A DNA stretch of 64,000 nucleotides from Chelativorans multitrophicus (GTDB lineage: Bacteria; Pseudomonadota; Alphaproteobacteria; Rhizobiales; Rhizobiaceae). The DNA lies in contig NZ_JAAAPL010000006.1 of assembly GCF_011317445.1 (NCBI RefSeq), positions 84,304-148,303 on the forward strand, given 5' to 3'. The notes under the pieces were generated by a model that saw only the letters and a list, made by a program, of their open reading frames with translations, ran no database searches and had not been told where the DNA came from. This document shows, piece by piece, positions 37,064 to 46,527 of the stretch (position 1 is its first letter; each line of letters begins with the position of its first letter). The translations under genes were made by a program, and so were the position numbers.

Positions 37064-37758
37064 TGCTGGATCTGCCAAATGAAATCACGGTCTTGGGATA
37101 TCTCGATTGCTTCTGAAACATTCCCCTCTTCTAACAACTGCCCCATTAATCCCAAGAATTGCGGGATGCCGTTCTGGCGGTGACTGGCGGTTGCAATCAT
37201 GTGTGGCGGAAGCTGTACTCCAATCCTTTGTAAAAGCGCTAGCGCACGCATTGTTTGTGGTCCGAAGCGTTCAAAAAATAAGCGACCAGATATCTGTTCA
37301 AAATCTCTATCTGCCTGCCAAGAATGGATGCTTACAGGATCTTGGTCAGTCATTCGGGCATGATGGTCCCGTTGTTCGCGCATACGGTCGGAAAGAAATC
37401 GGAACATATCCTTGGAAAGATCAACAAGCTCTTGCCCGAATTCTTCATATTTCGACGGGTCGAACCTAGAGGCGGTTCGAATGAGCAGTATTCTATGAGC
37501 GGCTCCAAGGACAAAAAATATGGCGGCTAGCAACAATAAAATGGCTGCCCACCAAGGCACATAATCAAAGAACCACGCTGCCCACCCGTAGATGATTACT
37601 GGCAACGAGGTCATGACAAACCCCTTGATGCCAAGTTGCTCCAGAAGTGACAATGAAACTTCGACGCCTCTGCCAACCATAGGCATTGTGCGCACCCACT
37701 TAGTAAGCGGGCGCACATTCTTAGCTGCCGTTGATTTTGCCGTTTCCACCTTCCCCAT
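37060..37758 (-). CDS. Hypothetical membrane protein with two central TM helices (232 aa)
   Basis: The product has a basic N-terminus, two adjacent hydrophobic helices near residues 50-90 (GFVMTSLPVIIYGWAAWFF and AAILLLLAAIFFVLGAA), and a charged cytoplasmic C-terminal half containing FGQELVDLSKDMFRFLSDR. No family was recognised. Codon usage is more AT-rich than in neighbouring secA, suggesting recent acquisition. The ATG at 37758 (MGKVETAKS) is preferred; ATG 37809 is an alternative that adds 17 residues. The two-TM plus soluble-domain plan resembles membrane-anchored sensor or effector proteins, but this is only a visual resemblance. Confidence 0.6.
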   Translation of the reverse strand: MGKVETAKSTAAKNVRPLTKWVRTMPMVGRGVEVSLSLLEQLGIKGFVMTSLPVIIYGWAAWFFDYVPWWAAILLLLAAIFFVLGAAHRILLIRTASRFDPSKYEEFGQELVDLSKDMFRFLSDRMREQRDHHARMTDQDPVSIHSWQADRDFEQISGRLFFERFGPQTMRALALLQRIGVQLPPHMIATASHRQNGIPQFLGLMGQLLEEGNVSEAIEISQDRDFIWQIQH

Positions 37759-38215
37759 AGTAGCAACTTGCACCAAAAGGAATGGCTTGTGGAGTCCTGA
37801 TGACGCCACCTCGCGGCTTGTTGCGCGTCATGGAGATGGAGTAAAATTTATCCCCCTGGAGCAGATCTGTGGGATAATCCCGCACCCTTCGTTCTGAATC
37901 GCCGGCGGTGTTTCGACGGTCAGGTATAGATCCAAGCTCGAGGATGAGCACGGGCGTTCCCGCTAACCGCCGACGCTGAAGAGTTGTTAGAGCCCTCTCC
38001 ACTTCGTCATGCTCGGGCTTGACCTCGAGGATCCACGCCACAACATGGCGCGCAGGCGCTTCCGGCACTCGGAGAAAGCCTGAGAGAGGAACCCGCCTCT
38101 TTGGGCGGATGGGTTTGCGCCCCTTCGTGCCCCCCACAAGGGGGGATCGGCTATTGCAGGGGTGCCGCGAACCGTCAGCGTGCAGAACAGGTTATGCGCA
38201 GCGGCGAGGCGCGCC
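37759..38215. other. Intergenic region between membrane protein and secA
   Basis: No firm gene. A minus-strand frame (37721-38137) contains a protein-like stretch (AWILEVKPEHDEVERALTTL) that could be a gene remnant. A 6-bp G/C hairpin CCCCCC-ACAA-GGGGGG lies at 38130-38145, downstream of secA on its strand; similar short G/C palindromes are common between genes in rhizobia and may act as transcript ends. There is no T-run. Confidence 0.45.
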
Positions 38216-40948
38216 CTATGCGAATGTCCCGTGGCAGTGCTTGTACTTCTTGCCGGAGCCGCAGGGGCAGGCCTCATTGCGGCCCACCTTGCCCCAGGTG
38301 GAGGGGTCATTGGGGTCCCGCTGCTCCGCCGGGACGATGCGGGCGTCGGCGCGCGCAAGCGTCATGGTATCGCCATTTGCAAACTCGTCCTCGCCGGTGG
38401 TTGCATCGAGGTGGTGCGCCTGCATGGCAGGAGGAGCGGGCGGGGGCGGGGCCTCGGCTGCTTCGCGCACCAGCTCGACGCGCATGAGCTGAGCCGTCAC
38501 CGCCTGGCGCAAATTGCCGAGCATGGCCTGGAAAAGCTCGAAAGCCTCGGACTTGTACTCATTTAGCGGATCGCGCTGGGCATAACCGCGGAAGCCGATC
38601 ACCGAACGCAGGTGGTCGAGATTGACCAGATGCTCGCGCCACAGATGGTCGAGCGTCTGCAGCACGATCGATTTTTCCACATAGGTCATGATGTCCGGCC
38701 CGAAGCGCTCGGCACGCTCGGCGGCGGCCTTGTTGGCGGCCTCGGTGATGCGCTCGCGAATGTCGTCCTCCGCGATCCCCTCCTCCTTGACCCATTCATC
38801 AATGGGCAGGTCCAGGTTGAGATATTGGAGCACGCCTTCCTTCAGGCCCTTCGCGTCCCACTGTTCCGCGTAAGCGTTTGCGGGAATGTGACGCTCCACC
38901 AGATCGTCGATGACGTCCTGGCGCATCTCGGCAACGGTCTCGGACAGGTTTTCCCCGTCCATCAATTCAATGCGCTGCTCGAACACGACCTTGCGCTGGT
39001 CGTTCATCACGTCGTCGTATTTGAGCAGGTTCTTGCGGATATCGAAGTTCCGCGCCTCGACCTTCTTCTGCGCCTTTTCCAGCGCCTTGTTGATCCAGGG
39101 ATGGACGATGGCCTCGTCTTCCTTCAGCCCCAGCTTCTGCAGCATGCCATCCATGCGGTCGGAACCGAAGATGCGCATCAGATCGTCCTGGAGCGACAGG
39201 AAGAATTTCGAGCGGCCAGGATCGCCCTGGCGGCCGGAACGGCCGCGCAGCTGATTATCGATGCGGCGGCTCTCGTGGCGCTCGGTGGCGAGCACATATA
39301 GCCCGCCCGCGGCAAGAGCTTTTTCCTTCAGCCGCTGCACGTCCTCGCGAATTGCCTTTTCCTTGGCGTCCCGCTCTGGGCCGGCGGGCATGTCGCCAAG
39401 CTCCTGATGGATACGCATATCGGCATTGCCGCCGAGCTGGATGTCCGTGCCCCGGCCGGCCATGTTGGTGGCGATGGTGATGGCGCCGGGCTTGCCTGCC
39501 TGGGAAACGATGTAAGCCTCGCGCTCGTGATGGCGGGCATTTAGGATCTCGAAATCCTTGAGGCCGTCCTTGCGGAGGCGTTCGGCGAGATATTCCGACT
39601 TCTCGATCGAAGTCGTACCGACCAGGATCGGCTGTCCCTTCTCGCGCGCTTCCTTGATCTCACGCACGATGGCCCGGTACTTCTCCTCAACGGTGCGGTA
39701 GACCTCGTCGTCCTCGTCGATGCGGCTGACCGGCAGGTTCGTCGGGATTTCGACCACATCTAGACCGTAGATGTTGCCGAATTCCTCCGCCTCGGTGGAA
39801 GCCGTTCCGGTCATGCCGGCAAGCTTGCCATACATGCGGAAATAGTTCTGGAAGGTGATGGAGGCGAGCGTCTGGTTCTCCGGCTGGATCTTGACGTGCT
39901 CCTTGGCCTCCAGCGCCTGGTGCAGCCCATCTGAATAGCGCCGGCCCGGCATCATGCGGCCGGTGAACTCGTCGATGATGATCACCTCGTCGTTGCGGAC
40001 GATGTAGTCCTTGTCGCGCTGGAAGAGCCTGTGCGCCTTCAGCGCGTTGTTGAGGTGGTGGACGATGGCGACGTTCTCGACGTCATAGAGCGAATCGCCC
40101 TTGAAAAGGTTCGCCTCGCGCAGAAGGTTTTCCACCTTCTCCGTGCCTTCCTCCGTAAAGGTGGCGGTGCGTTGCTTCTCGTCCACCTCGTAGTCGGCCG
40201 GCTCGAGCTTCAGGATGAACGTGTCTATGGTGTTGTACAGTTCGGAACGGTCGTCCAGCGGCCCGGAAATGATGAGAGGCGTCCGCGCCTCGTCCACCAG
40301 GATTGAGTCCACCTCGTCGACGATGGCATAGGCATGACCGCGCTGCACCATCTGCGCGCGCTCATATTTCATATTGTCGCGCAGGTAGTCGAAGCCGAGC
40401 TCGTTGTTCGTGGCGTAGGTGACGTCGCAGGCATAGGCCGCACGGCGCTCCTCATCGGAAAGCCCATGGACGATAACGCCGGTCGTCAGCCCGAGAAAGC
40501 CGTAGACCCGGCCCATCCATTCCGCATCGCGCCTGGCGAGGTAATCGTTCACGGTGACGACGTGGACGCCTTTGCCGGTAAGCGCGTTGAGATAGACCGG
40601 GAGGGTGGCGACCAGCGTCTTGCCTTCGCCGGTCTTCATCTCGGCGATGGCGCCCTGGTGAAGCACCATGCCGCCGATCAGTTGCACGTCGAAGGGCCGC
40701 AGGCCGAGCACCCGGCGCGCCGCCTCGCGGACCACGGCAAAGGCGGGAACGAGAAGATCGTCCAGGTCGGCGCCATCGGCGAGCTTCTTGCGGAACTCGT
40801 CGGTCTTGCCGCGAAGCGCCTCATCCGAAAGAGCCTGCATCTCCTTCTCAAGGGCGCCGATCTGCTCCGCACGGGGCTGCAGCGCCCTCACGCGGCGCTC
40901 GTTAGACGATCCGAAAATCTTGCGGGCAAGGCCGCCGAGACTGACCAT
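38216..40948 (-). CDS. secA: Protein translocase subunit SecA
   Basis: SecA is the ATPase motor that drives preproteins through SecYEG. The 910-residue protein has Walker A MKTGEGKT at 104-111, the DEAD-type [15 protein letters not shown] region near 210, the preprotein cross-linking domain, the motor motif [10 protein letters not shown], and the C-terminal zinc motif [14 protein letters not shown] (Cys894, Cys896, Cys905, His906) used for SecB binding. The start [13 protein letters not shown] is canonical. It is divergent from a periplasmic foldase gene that probably helps its exported clients. Confidence 0.98.
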   Translation of the reverse strand: MVSLGGLARKIFGSSNERRVRALQPRAEQIGALEKEMQALSDEALRGKTDEFRKKLADGADLDDLLVPAFAVVREAARRVLGLRPFDVQLIGGMVLHQGAIAEMKTGEGKTLVATLPVYLNALTGKGVHVVTVNDYLARRDAEWMGRVYGFLGLTTGVIVHGLSDEERRAAYACDVTYATNNELGFDYLRDNMKYERAQMVQRGHAYAIVDEVDSILVDEARTPLIISGPLDDRSELYNTIDTFILKLEPADYEVDEKQRTATFTEEGTEKVENLLREANLFKGDSLYDVENVAIVHHLNNALKAHRLFQRDKDYIVRNDEVIIIDEFTGRMMPGRRYSDGLHQALEAKEHVKIQPENQTLASITFQNYFRMYGKLAGMTGTASTEAEEFGNIYGLDVVEIPTNLPVSRIDEDDEVYRTVEEKYRAIVREIKEAREKGQPILVGTTSIEKSEYLAERLRKDGLKDFEILNARHHEREAYIVSQAGKPGAITIATNMAGRGTDIQLGGNADMRIHQELGDMPAGPERDAKEKAIREDVQRLKEKALAAGGLYVLATERHESRRIDNQLRGRSGRQGDPGRSKFFLSLQDDLMRIFGSDRMDGMLQKLGLKEDEAIVHPWINKALEKAQKKVEARNFDIRKNLLKYDDVMNDQRKVVFEQRIELMDGENLSETVAEMRQDVIDDLVERHIPANAYAEQWDAKGLKEGVLQYLNLDLPIDEWVKEEGIAEDDIRERITEAANKAAAERAERFGPDIMTYVEKSIVLQTLDHLWREHLVNLDHLRSVIGFRGYAQRDPLNEYKSEAFELFQAMLGNLRQAVTAQLMRVELVREAAEAPPPPAPPAMQAHHLDATTGEDEFANGDTMTLARADARIVPAEQRDPNDPSTWGKVGRNEACPCGSGKKYKHCHGTFA

Positions 40949-41223
40949 CCTCTGGTCCTTTCACTTTGCGCTATGCCGGCTACCGCCGGCCCTTCCGCCA
41001 GTCAACCGATGCGGCAGCCAGCAGTTCCGATGCATCCCAATGCTTCCGGCGAATGCTTCTGGACGCTGGATCGAAGGAGAGATAAGAGGGGGCAACTCTT
41101 ATGTCAACTTTGCCGGGAAGGTCCTTTTCGACCGCACAAATCCGCCACATCCAGCACTTATTGGATTATCAGCGGCCCTCATTGTTGGCCATATCCCGAT
41201 ATCGTCCCCACGGAGAACGACTG

Positions 41224-42156
41224 ATGCAAGAAACCCTACGCCGCAATCTGATCGCGCGGGCCGGCGCGGCCGCGATTCTCGCAGTCCTCAGCGCTGCCCC
41301 GGCCATTGCCCAGGAAAGCCCCGTGGTGGCCACGATCAACGGCCAGCAGATCACGGAAGCCGATCTTGCGCTTGCGCAGGAAGAGCTGGGACCGCAGTTC
41401 GGTCAGATGCCGGAGGACCAGCGCCGCGCGGCCGCTCTGTCCGCCGTCATCGATGTGCGGCTCTTTGCCTCCGAAGCGCAAAAGGAGGGGATCGACAAGA
41501 CCGATGAGTTCCAGCGCCGGACGGAGTTCCTGCGCCAGCGCGCTCTGCACAGCGCCTATATCGATGCGAATGTCGTGAAGCCGATCACCGACGAGGAGCT
41601 TAACGCACGCTACGAGGAAGAGGTCGCGAAGATTCCTCAGCAGGAGGAAGTCCACGCCCGCCACATACTTGTGGATTCCGAAGAGGAAGCGAAGAATATC
41701 ATCACGCAGCTTGACGAGGGCGGCGACTTTGCCGAGATCGCCAAGGAGAAGTCGAAGGACGGGGCGGCCGCCAATGGCGGCGACCTCGGCTACTTCACCG
41801 AGGGTGCGATGGTACCGGAGTTCAGCAAGGCGGCGTTTGCCATGGAACCGGGAGCTCATTCCGAGGAGCCCGTGAAGACGCAGTTCGGCTGGCATGTCAT
41901 CAAGGTTGAGGACAAGCGCATGCAGCCTCCGCCGGCTCTCGAACAGGTGAAGGATCAGATCCGCTCCATGGTCATCCGAGACAAATATATGGAGACGCTC
42001 GTTTCCTTGCGGGAGAATGCCGAGCTCGACATCCCCAATGCCGACCTCAAGAGTGCGGTGGACGGGCTGCTGCGCCAGCAACTCGGGCAGGGCGAGCCGG
42101 CTGAAGGCGGCGAGACGCCGGCGGAAGGCGCGCAACAAGAGACTCCTGCGCAGTAA
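41224..42156 (+). CDS. PpiC/parvulin-type periplasmic peptidylprolyl isomerase
   Basis: The 310-residue product has a Sec signal peptide (cleavage after AIAQ near residue 30), an N-terminal SurA-like helical region, and a parvulin domain from about residue 135 to 230 with [20 protein letters not shown], the [16 protein letters not shown] core and [10 protein letters not shown]. The C-terminal tail is Glu/Gly/Pro-rich ([15 protein letters not shown]), likely disordered. It isomerises prolyl bonds and chaperones exported proteins. ATG 41224 was preferred to an upstream in-frame start because it begins the signal peptide. It is divergent from secA and is closed by a strong terminator. Confidence 0.94.
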   Translation: MQETLRRNLIARAGAAAILAVLSAAPAIAQESPVVATINGQQITEADLALAQEELGPQFGQMPEDQRRAAALSAVIDVRLFASEAQKEGIDKTDEFQRRTEFLRQRALHSAYIDANVVKPITDEELNARYEEEVAKIPQQEEVHARHILVDSEEEAKNIITQLDEGGDFAEIAKEKSKDGAAANGGDLGYFTEGAMVPEFSKAAFAMEPGAHSEEPVKTQFGWHVIKVEDKRMQPPPALEQVKDQIRSMVIRDKYMETLVSLRENAELDIPNADLKSAVDGLLRQQLGQGEPAEGGETPAEGAQQETPAQ

Positions 42157-42175
42157 GAATTCAAGCAGTCGTTCG

Positions 42176-42206
42176 AAAGGCCGCGGATCATGCTCCGCGG
42201 CCTTTT
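42176..42206 (+). terminator. Rho-independent terminator after ppiC-like gene
   Basis: A perfect 12-bp stem pairs AAAGGCCGCGGA (42176-42187) with TCCGCGGCCTTT (42194-42205), loop TCATGC, ending in TTTT. It starts 20 bp after the foldase stop and separates it from argJ. Confidence 0.9.
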
Positions 42207-42319
42207 GCTGTCGTAGCGCATCGCGACGGGGTGTTTCCGCTGTTTCGGCTTGCGTCTGGCACGGGCTTGAGGCACACGGAAGCGCATCCCGAGTTCCTGT
42301 GCTTTTTCCGGAATCGCCC

Positions 42320-43561
42320 ATGTCTTCTGTCGTCTCGCCGCTCGCGCCGAAACGTTATCCGAAAATGCCCGAAGTCGATGGCGTGCGGATTGCCGCTGCC
42401 GAAGCCGGCATCAAATACAAGAACCGCAAGGACCTGATGGTCATGGTCTTCGACGAGGGGACAGCGGCGGCGGGCGTTTTCACCCGCTCCAGATGCCCCT
42501 CGGCGCCGGTGGAGTTCTGCCGAAAAAATCTCGCCGGCGGCAAGGCGCGCGTGCTGGTGGTCAATTCAGGCAACGCGAACGCTTTTACCGGAAAAAAGGG
42601 CCGGGAAACGACTGCCGCGACTGCGCTGGCCGCGGCCAAGGCGGCGGGCGCCAGCGAGGACGAGGTGTTCCTCGCCTCGACCGGCGTGATCGGCGAGCCG
42701 CTCGATCCCAGAAAGTTCTCGCATCTGTTGGGCGACCTCACGAAACGTGCCGAGCCCAAGGCCTGGGAAGAGGCGGCACGCGCGATCATGACGACGGACA
42801 CCTATCCGAAGCTTGTCACGGCGACGGCTCGGCTCGGAGAAGCGGAGGTGGTCATCAACGGGATTGCCAAGGGGGCCGGCATGATCGCGCCGGATATGGC
42901 CACCATGCTCTCCTTCGTGGCGACGGACGCGCCAATCGCCGCGCCGGTGCTGCAAGAGCTTCTTTCCAAGGCGACGTCGAAGACCTTCAACGCGGTGACG
43001 GTCGACAGCGACACCTCCACCAGCGACACGCTCATGCTTTTTGCCACAGGTAAGGCCGCCGCGCGCGGTGCGCCGCAGATCACGGATGCCAAAGATCCGC
43101 GGCTTCAGGGCTTCCGCCGCGCGCTAGGCAAGCTCCTGAAGACGCTGGCGCTGCAGGTGGTGCGCGACGGTGAAGGGGCGCGCAAGCAGGTGGAGGTGAC
43201 GGTGACCGGCGCGCGCTCCTCGCGTTCGGCCAAGCGCATCGCCCTTTCGATCGCCAATTCGCCGCTGGTGAAGACAGCGATTGCCGGCGAGGATGCAAAT
43301 TGGGGCCGCATCGTTATGGCGGTCGGCAAGGCCGGCGAACCAGCCGATCGCGATCTTCTCTCGATATGGTTCGGCAACAGCCGTGTGGCCCATGAGGGCG
43401 AGCGGGACCCCGGCTATTCGGAAGAGGAAGTCTCTGCCTATATGAAGCGCGACGAAATCGATATCCGGGTCGACCTCGGGCTGGGCCGGGGCAAGGCCAC
43501 GGTCTGGACCTGCGACCTCACCAAGGAGTATGTCGCCATCAATGGCGATTACAGGAGCTGA
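42320..43561 (+). CDS. argJ: Bifunctional glutamate N-acetyltransferase / amino-acid acetyltransferase
   Basis: ArgJ transfers acetyl from acetylornithine to glutamate (and may acetylate glutamate from acetyl-CoA), recycling acetyl groups in arginine synthesis. The 413-residue precursor cleaves itself between Ala194 and Thr195 in the conserved MATMLSF block, giving alpha and beta chains. The N-terminal SGNANAFTG segment and C-terminal [13 protein letters not shown] are typical. ATG 42320 gives the canonical start; the longer open frame upstream crosses the terminator and was rejected. Confidence 0.97.
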   Translation: MSSVVSPLAPKRYPKMPEVDGVRIAAAEAGIKYKNRKDLMVMVFDEGTAAAGVFTRSRCPSAPVEFCRKNLAGGKARVLVVNSGNANAFTGKKGRETTAATALAAAKAAGASEDEVFLASTGVIGEPLDPRKFSHLLGDLTKRAEPKAWEEAARAIMTTDTYPKLVTATARLGEAEVVINGIAKGAGMIAPDMATMLSFVATDAPIAAPVLQELLSKATSKTFNAVTVDSDTSTSDTLMLFATGKAAARGAPQITDAKDPRLQGFRRALGKLLKTLALQVVRDGEGARKQVEVTVTGARSSRSAKRIALSIANSPLVKTAIAGEDANWGRIVMAVGKAGEPADRDLLSIWFGNSRVAHEGERDPGYSEEEVSAYMKRDEIDIRVDLGLGRGKATVWTCDLTKEYVAINGDYRS

Positions 43562-43567
43562 TTTGGC

Positions 43568-44341
43568 GTGGAAAAAGAGGTGGTTGAGCGGCTGGCAACG
43601 ATCCGCCGGTTCGAGGCGGCGGGATTTCGCGCCTGGCCGGCCACCTCGGTGCAATATGACGGCACCTGGGCACTGCGCCTGACGGCGAGCCATCCCGCCA
43701 AACGCCTGAATTCGGTGAACCCGCTCGATCCCAGCGACGACAAGAAGCTCGGCGAGCGAATCGAGCGGGCAGCGCGCCGGTTCACAGCCTATGGAAGGCA
43801 GCTCACATTCCGGATTTCTCCGCTGGCGGCACCGGCGATTTCGAAGCATCTGGATGCGGAAGGGTGGTCTACCTTCGGGCATTCGACGGTCATGCGGCTT
43901 CCGCTCAGCGAGGTGGCGGTGGAAAGCGCCGTGGACCAGATCCCGCTCAAGGATCTCAACCGGTTCGTTTCAGCCGCATGCGAGGTGCACGGCTATGAAA
44001 CCGATTTGCGGCCGGGATTTACCGAGGTGGTCAGCCTGATCAAGGCGGAGGCGGGGCTGTTCGTCCTTGAGCAAAACGATGTGCCGGTCTCGACCGCCAT
44101 CTGCGTTCACGACGGAGCGCTCGCGGGGCTTTTCGAGGTGGCGACCGCTAGAGAGCAGCGGGGAAGAGGCTATGGCAGGCGGATGCTGCTTTCGGCGCTC
44201 AAATGGGCGTTCACGCGCGGGGCGCGCGTTGCCTGGCTGCAGGTCGAAGAGGATAATGAGAAAGCGCTGGCGCTTTATCGCTCGCTCGGCTTTGAAGCCG
44301 TATACCGGTACCATTACCGGCGATCGGCGCAGGAAGGCTGA
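43568..44341 (+). CDS. GNAT-family N-acetyltransferase
   Basis: The 257-residue protein has a GNAT domain in its second half, with the acetyl-CoA loop TAREQRGRGYGRRML near residues 193-207, then YRSLGFEAVYRYHYRR near the C-terminus. The first 120 residues form an unusual extra domain (FRAWPATSVQYDGTWALRLT) seen in the argJ-linked alphaproteobacterial subfamily. GTG start, 6 bp after argJ, so they are co-transcribed. The substrate is unknown. Confidence 0.9.
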   Translation: MEKEVVERLATIRRFEAAGFRAWPATSVQYDGTWALRLTASHPAKRLNSVNPLDPSDDKKLGERIERAARRFTAYGRQLTFRISPLAAPAISKHLDAEGWSTFGHSTVMRLPLSEVAVESAVDQIPLKDLNRFVSAACEVHGYETDLRPGFTEVVSLIKAEAGLFVLEQNDVPVSTAICVHDGALAGLFEVATAREQRGRGYGRRMLLSALKWAFTRGARVAWLQVEEDNEKALALYRSLGFEAVYRYHYRRSAQEG

Positions 44342-44344
44342 GCT

Positions 44345-44758
44345 GTGGAAAGCGCCGGAAAACCAATCCTGCTCGTCGCTGCCTGCGCGCTGATCGATGC
44401 CGACGGCCGAATCCTCCTGGCCCAGCGGCCGGAGGGCAAGTCCATGGCCGGGCTGTGGGAGTTTCCGGGCGGAAAGGTCGAGACCGGCGAGACGCCGGAG
44501 GAAACCCTCATCCGCGAGCTGCATGAGGAACTGGGCATCGAAACGAAGGTGGAGTGCCTGGCGCCGCTCACATTCGCGAGCCATTCCTATGAGACGTTCC
44601 ACCTGCTCATGCCGCTTTATGTCTGCCGTCGTTTTCAGGGCATCCCCCAGTCACGCGAGGGACAGGCGCTGAAATGGGTCCGCCCGCGGAACCTTCGTGA
44701 CTACCCCATGCCGCCCGCTGACGAGCCGCTCATCCCCTTTCTGATCGATCTCCTCTGA
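44345..44758 (+). CDS. mutT: 8-oxo-dGTP diphosphatase (MutT/Nudix)
   Basis: The 137-residue enzyme removes oxidised 8-oxo-dGTP from the nucleotide pool. The Nudix box is complete at residues 42-65: GGKVETGETPEETLIRELHE followed by ELGIE. The upstream LLAQRPEGKSMAGLWEFPG matches MutT. GTG start 3 bp after the GNAT stop, in the argJ operon. Confidence 0.94.
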   Translation: MESAGKPILLVAACALIDADGRILLAQRPEGKSMAGLWEFPGGKVETGETPEETLIRELHEELGIETKVECLAPLTFASHSYETFHLLMPLYVCRRFQGIPQSREGQALKWVRPRNLRDYPMPPADEPLIPFLIDLL

Positions 44759-44884
44759 ACGTTAAATCTTCCTTCAGCGAAAGCTGAGAATTTTACGGGA
44801 CGGGGGCAAGATCAGTTGCGTGATCTCGTCCAAAACGTCTGCGATTTCGGGATCGCCTTCTCAGACCAGTGGAGCTTAGAGAAG

Positions 44885-45175
44885 ATGCGTGTGGAGTTCG
44901 ACGGGGGCTCTGTCAGAAAAGACACGCTGGCGCGTCTGGGAATGGCCGCTGTTCGCGTGGCCCTGCTTTTCGGTTCAGCGGCGGTGGCTCTTGCCCTTGT
45001 CCTCACGCCGGTTCTCGAACGGCGCGCGAGAGATATTGCAGCCTATGGGATTGATCCGGTCGCGACGGGTTCTGTTCCCGGGCAGACATACACGGTCCGG
45101 CGCAGCGTTCTTCAGCCTTCGGCCGACGCCATCTGCATCATCAGGCAAGACGGAACCAGCAGTGGAGCGTGTTGA
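44885..45175 (+). CDS. Small single-TM protein of unknown function (96 aa)
   Basis: One hydrophobic helix spans about residues 20-42 (MAAVRVALLFGSAAVALALV), preceded by a charged cytoplasmic segment and followed by a soluble end containing a TGSVPGQTYTVRRSVLQPS stretch and two Cys residues. The TGS-x-YTVRRS pattern recalls small rhizobial membrane proteins beside Flp pilin genes. It lies 73 bp upstream of the pilin-like gene on the same strand. Function unknown. Confidence 0.65.
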   Translation: MRVEFDGGSVRKDTLARLGMAAVRVALLFGSAAVALALVLTPVLERRARDIAAYGIDPVATGSVPGQTYTVRRSVLQPSADAICIIRQDGTSSGAC

Positions 45176-45248
45176 TAGCGCACGCCCGCATCAGAATTTG
45201 TTAACGCTTGTTAGCCAGCATGGCCGAAGCAGATTCGAGGCCCTTACG

Positions 45249-45416
45249 GTGAAACATTTCCTGCGCAGCAGCAAAGACGGCGCGACGGCAGTCGAATGCG
45301 CCCTCATCGCGGGGATCCTCGTCATTGCGATCGTGGCAGGGCTCGCGGAGCTTAGCCGTGTTCTCGGCCACACATACGCACCCGTTGCGGAAGATCTGGC
45401 CAACGCCGGGGATTGA
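45249..45416 (+). CDS. Flp/Fap-type IVb pilin-like protein
   Basis: The 55-residue product has the Flp prepilin plan: a short basic leader (KHFLRSSKDG), a likely cleavage after Gly11, then ATAVECALIAGILVIAIVAG with Glu16 at position +5 of the mature protein. The usual Tyr at the following position is Cys here. GTG 45249 is the best start; the longer frame upstream is out of register with the adjacent gene. No tad/cpa assembly genes are in the window, so assembly would depend on a locus elsewhere. Confidence 0.75.
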   Translation: MKHFLRSSKDGATAVECALIAGILVIAIVAGLAELSRVLGHTYAPVAEDLANAGD

Positions 45417-45503
45417 GGCTTCGTCCACCGCTTTGCGTTCCCACTGCCTCGGGCTTGTCCGAACCCACTCTTACCGCCAAGAAGGCTGCATGGCGGATCA
45501 CTC

Positions 45504-46382
45504 TCACTCTTCTTTCTTTTCCGGCGACAGCACCGATTTGAGGGAAAGTTTGGCGCTGCCGGGCCTAAGCGGCTTTTGCTGCGATTCATGCGGCGTCCAG
45601 CCTGAAAGCCAGACGATATTGAACGTGGCGCGGATACGGCCGTCAGCGTCGGCAAAACGCTCCTGATAAATTTCCGCGGCGCGAAAGAAAAGTGACCGGG
45701 TAGCGGGGCGGCGGCTGCGCTCGACGAGCGTGTTTGTAACACCCATGGCGCGCAGGTCCCGCATCAGGTCGAACATCGTTCCATAGCGGACAGTCACCGT
45801 CTCGATATCCGCCACAGGAAGAGCGAAGCCGGCGCGCTGCAGGAGCGCACCCGCGTCCCGCACATCGGCAAAAGGACCGACGCGAGGCGTGGCACCGCCG
45901 GTAAGCTCCGCCTCGGCCTGCAGGAGGCTTTCCCGCAGCTCCTGCAGCGTGCCCGCGCCGGCAAAGGCGGCCAGGAACAGGCCATCCGGTTTCAAAGCAC
46001 GGCGCACCTGCACCAGCAGGCCGGGAAGATCGTTCGCTTCGTGCAAGGTGAGAAGCGAAACGCAGAGATCGAGACTCTCCGGCGGCAGGGGAATGGTTTC
46101 GGCGGTTGCCACAAGGCCGTCATAGGGACCGGACAGAAGCTGCCGATCCGTCTCAATGCGCAGGACATGATCCGATTTGCCACTTTCAGCGATCGCATCG
46201 GCGGCATGGGGTGTCAAACTGAAGAGAGCTGCCGCACGAGGAAGGCGGCGCTCGACGGTCGCCAGCCGCTCCGACAGGTCCTCCGCGGCCCGGCGCATCA
46301 GGAAATCCGCGCCCTCCTGGGGGCTTTTCAGGGCGCGCAACTTACGTGCCAGCGCTAGGTCGAGGTCGAAGATCGGTTCCAT
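45504..46382 (-). CDS. SAM-dependent methyltransferase, NDUFAF5/BioC-like
   Basis: The 292-residue class I methyltransferase resembles the NDUFAF5-like branch: opening IFDLDLALARKLRA, FLMRRAAEDLSERL, a degenerate SAM region near residue 75, the post-motif DLCVSLLTLHEANDLPG and FLAAFAGAGTLQELR near residue 140. Mitochondrial NDUFAF5 hydroxylates a complex I subunit; the bacterial role is not settled and BioC-like annotation is common but unproven. It is divergent from comF, a conserved pairing in Rhizobiales. Confidence 0.87.
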   Translation of the reverse strand: MEPIFDLDLALARKLRALKSPQEGADFLMRRAAEDLSERLATVERRLPRAAALFSLTPHAADAIAESGKSDHVLRIETDRQLLSGPYDGLVATAETIPLPPESLDLCVSLLTLHEANDLPGLLVQVRRALKPDGLFLAAFAGAGTLQELRESLLQAEAELTGGATPRVGPFADVRDAGALLQRAGFALPVADIETVTVRYGTMFDLMRDLRAMGVTNTLVERSRRPATRSLFFRAAEIYQERFADADGRIRATFNIVWLSGWTPHESQQKPLRPGSAKLSLKSVLSPEKKEE

Positions 46383-46396
46383 CGGGTCTGCTTAAT

Positions 46397-46495
46397 GCAT
46401 CGGCCCGAAAACCGGAATCGGTTTTCGGAAAGCCTGATGCGTCGACGCACTAACTTGCAGCGTCCATTGTGCGTCCTAAAGGACGCACGGCGCTG
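46397..46495. repeat. Double-hairpin palindromic element (rhizobial intergenic repeat type)
   Basis: Two perfect hairpins lie between the methyltransferase and comF: CCGAAAACCG-GAAT-CGGTTTTCGG (46405-46428) with an outer GCATC/GATGC pair, and GTGCGTCC-TAAA-GGACGCAC (46469-46488) with an outer CAGCG/CGCTG pair. The layout and wording resemble RIME-like mosaic repeats in rhizobia. The structure is seen directly; family membership is from memory. Confidence 0.65.
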
Positions 46496-46527
46496 TAGTC
46501 GCTAATGCGCAATCGCACAAAACTGCT

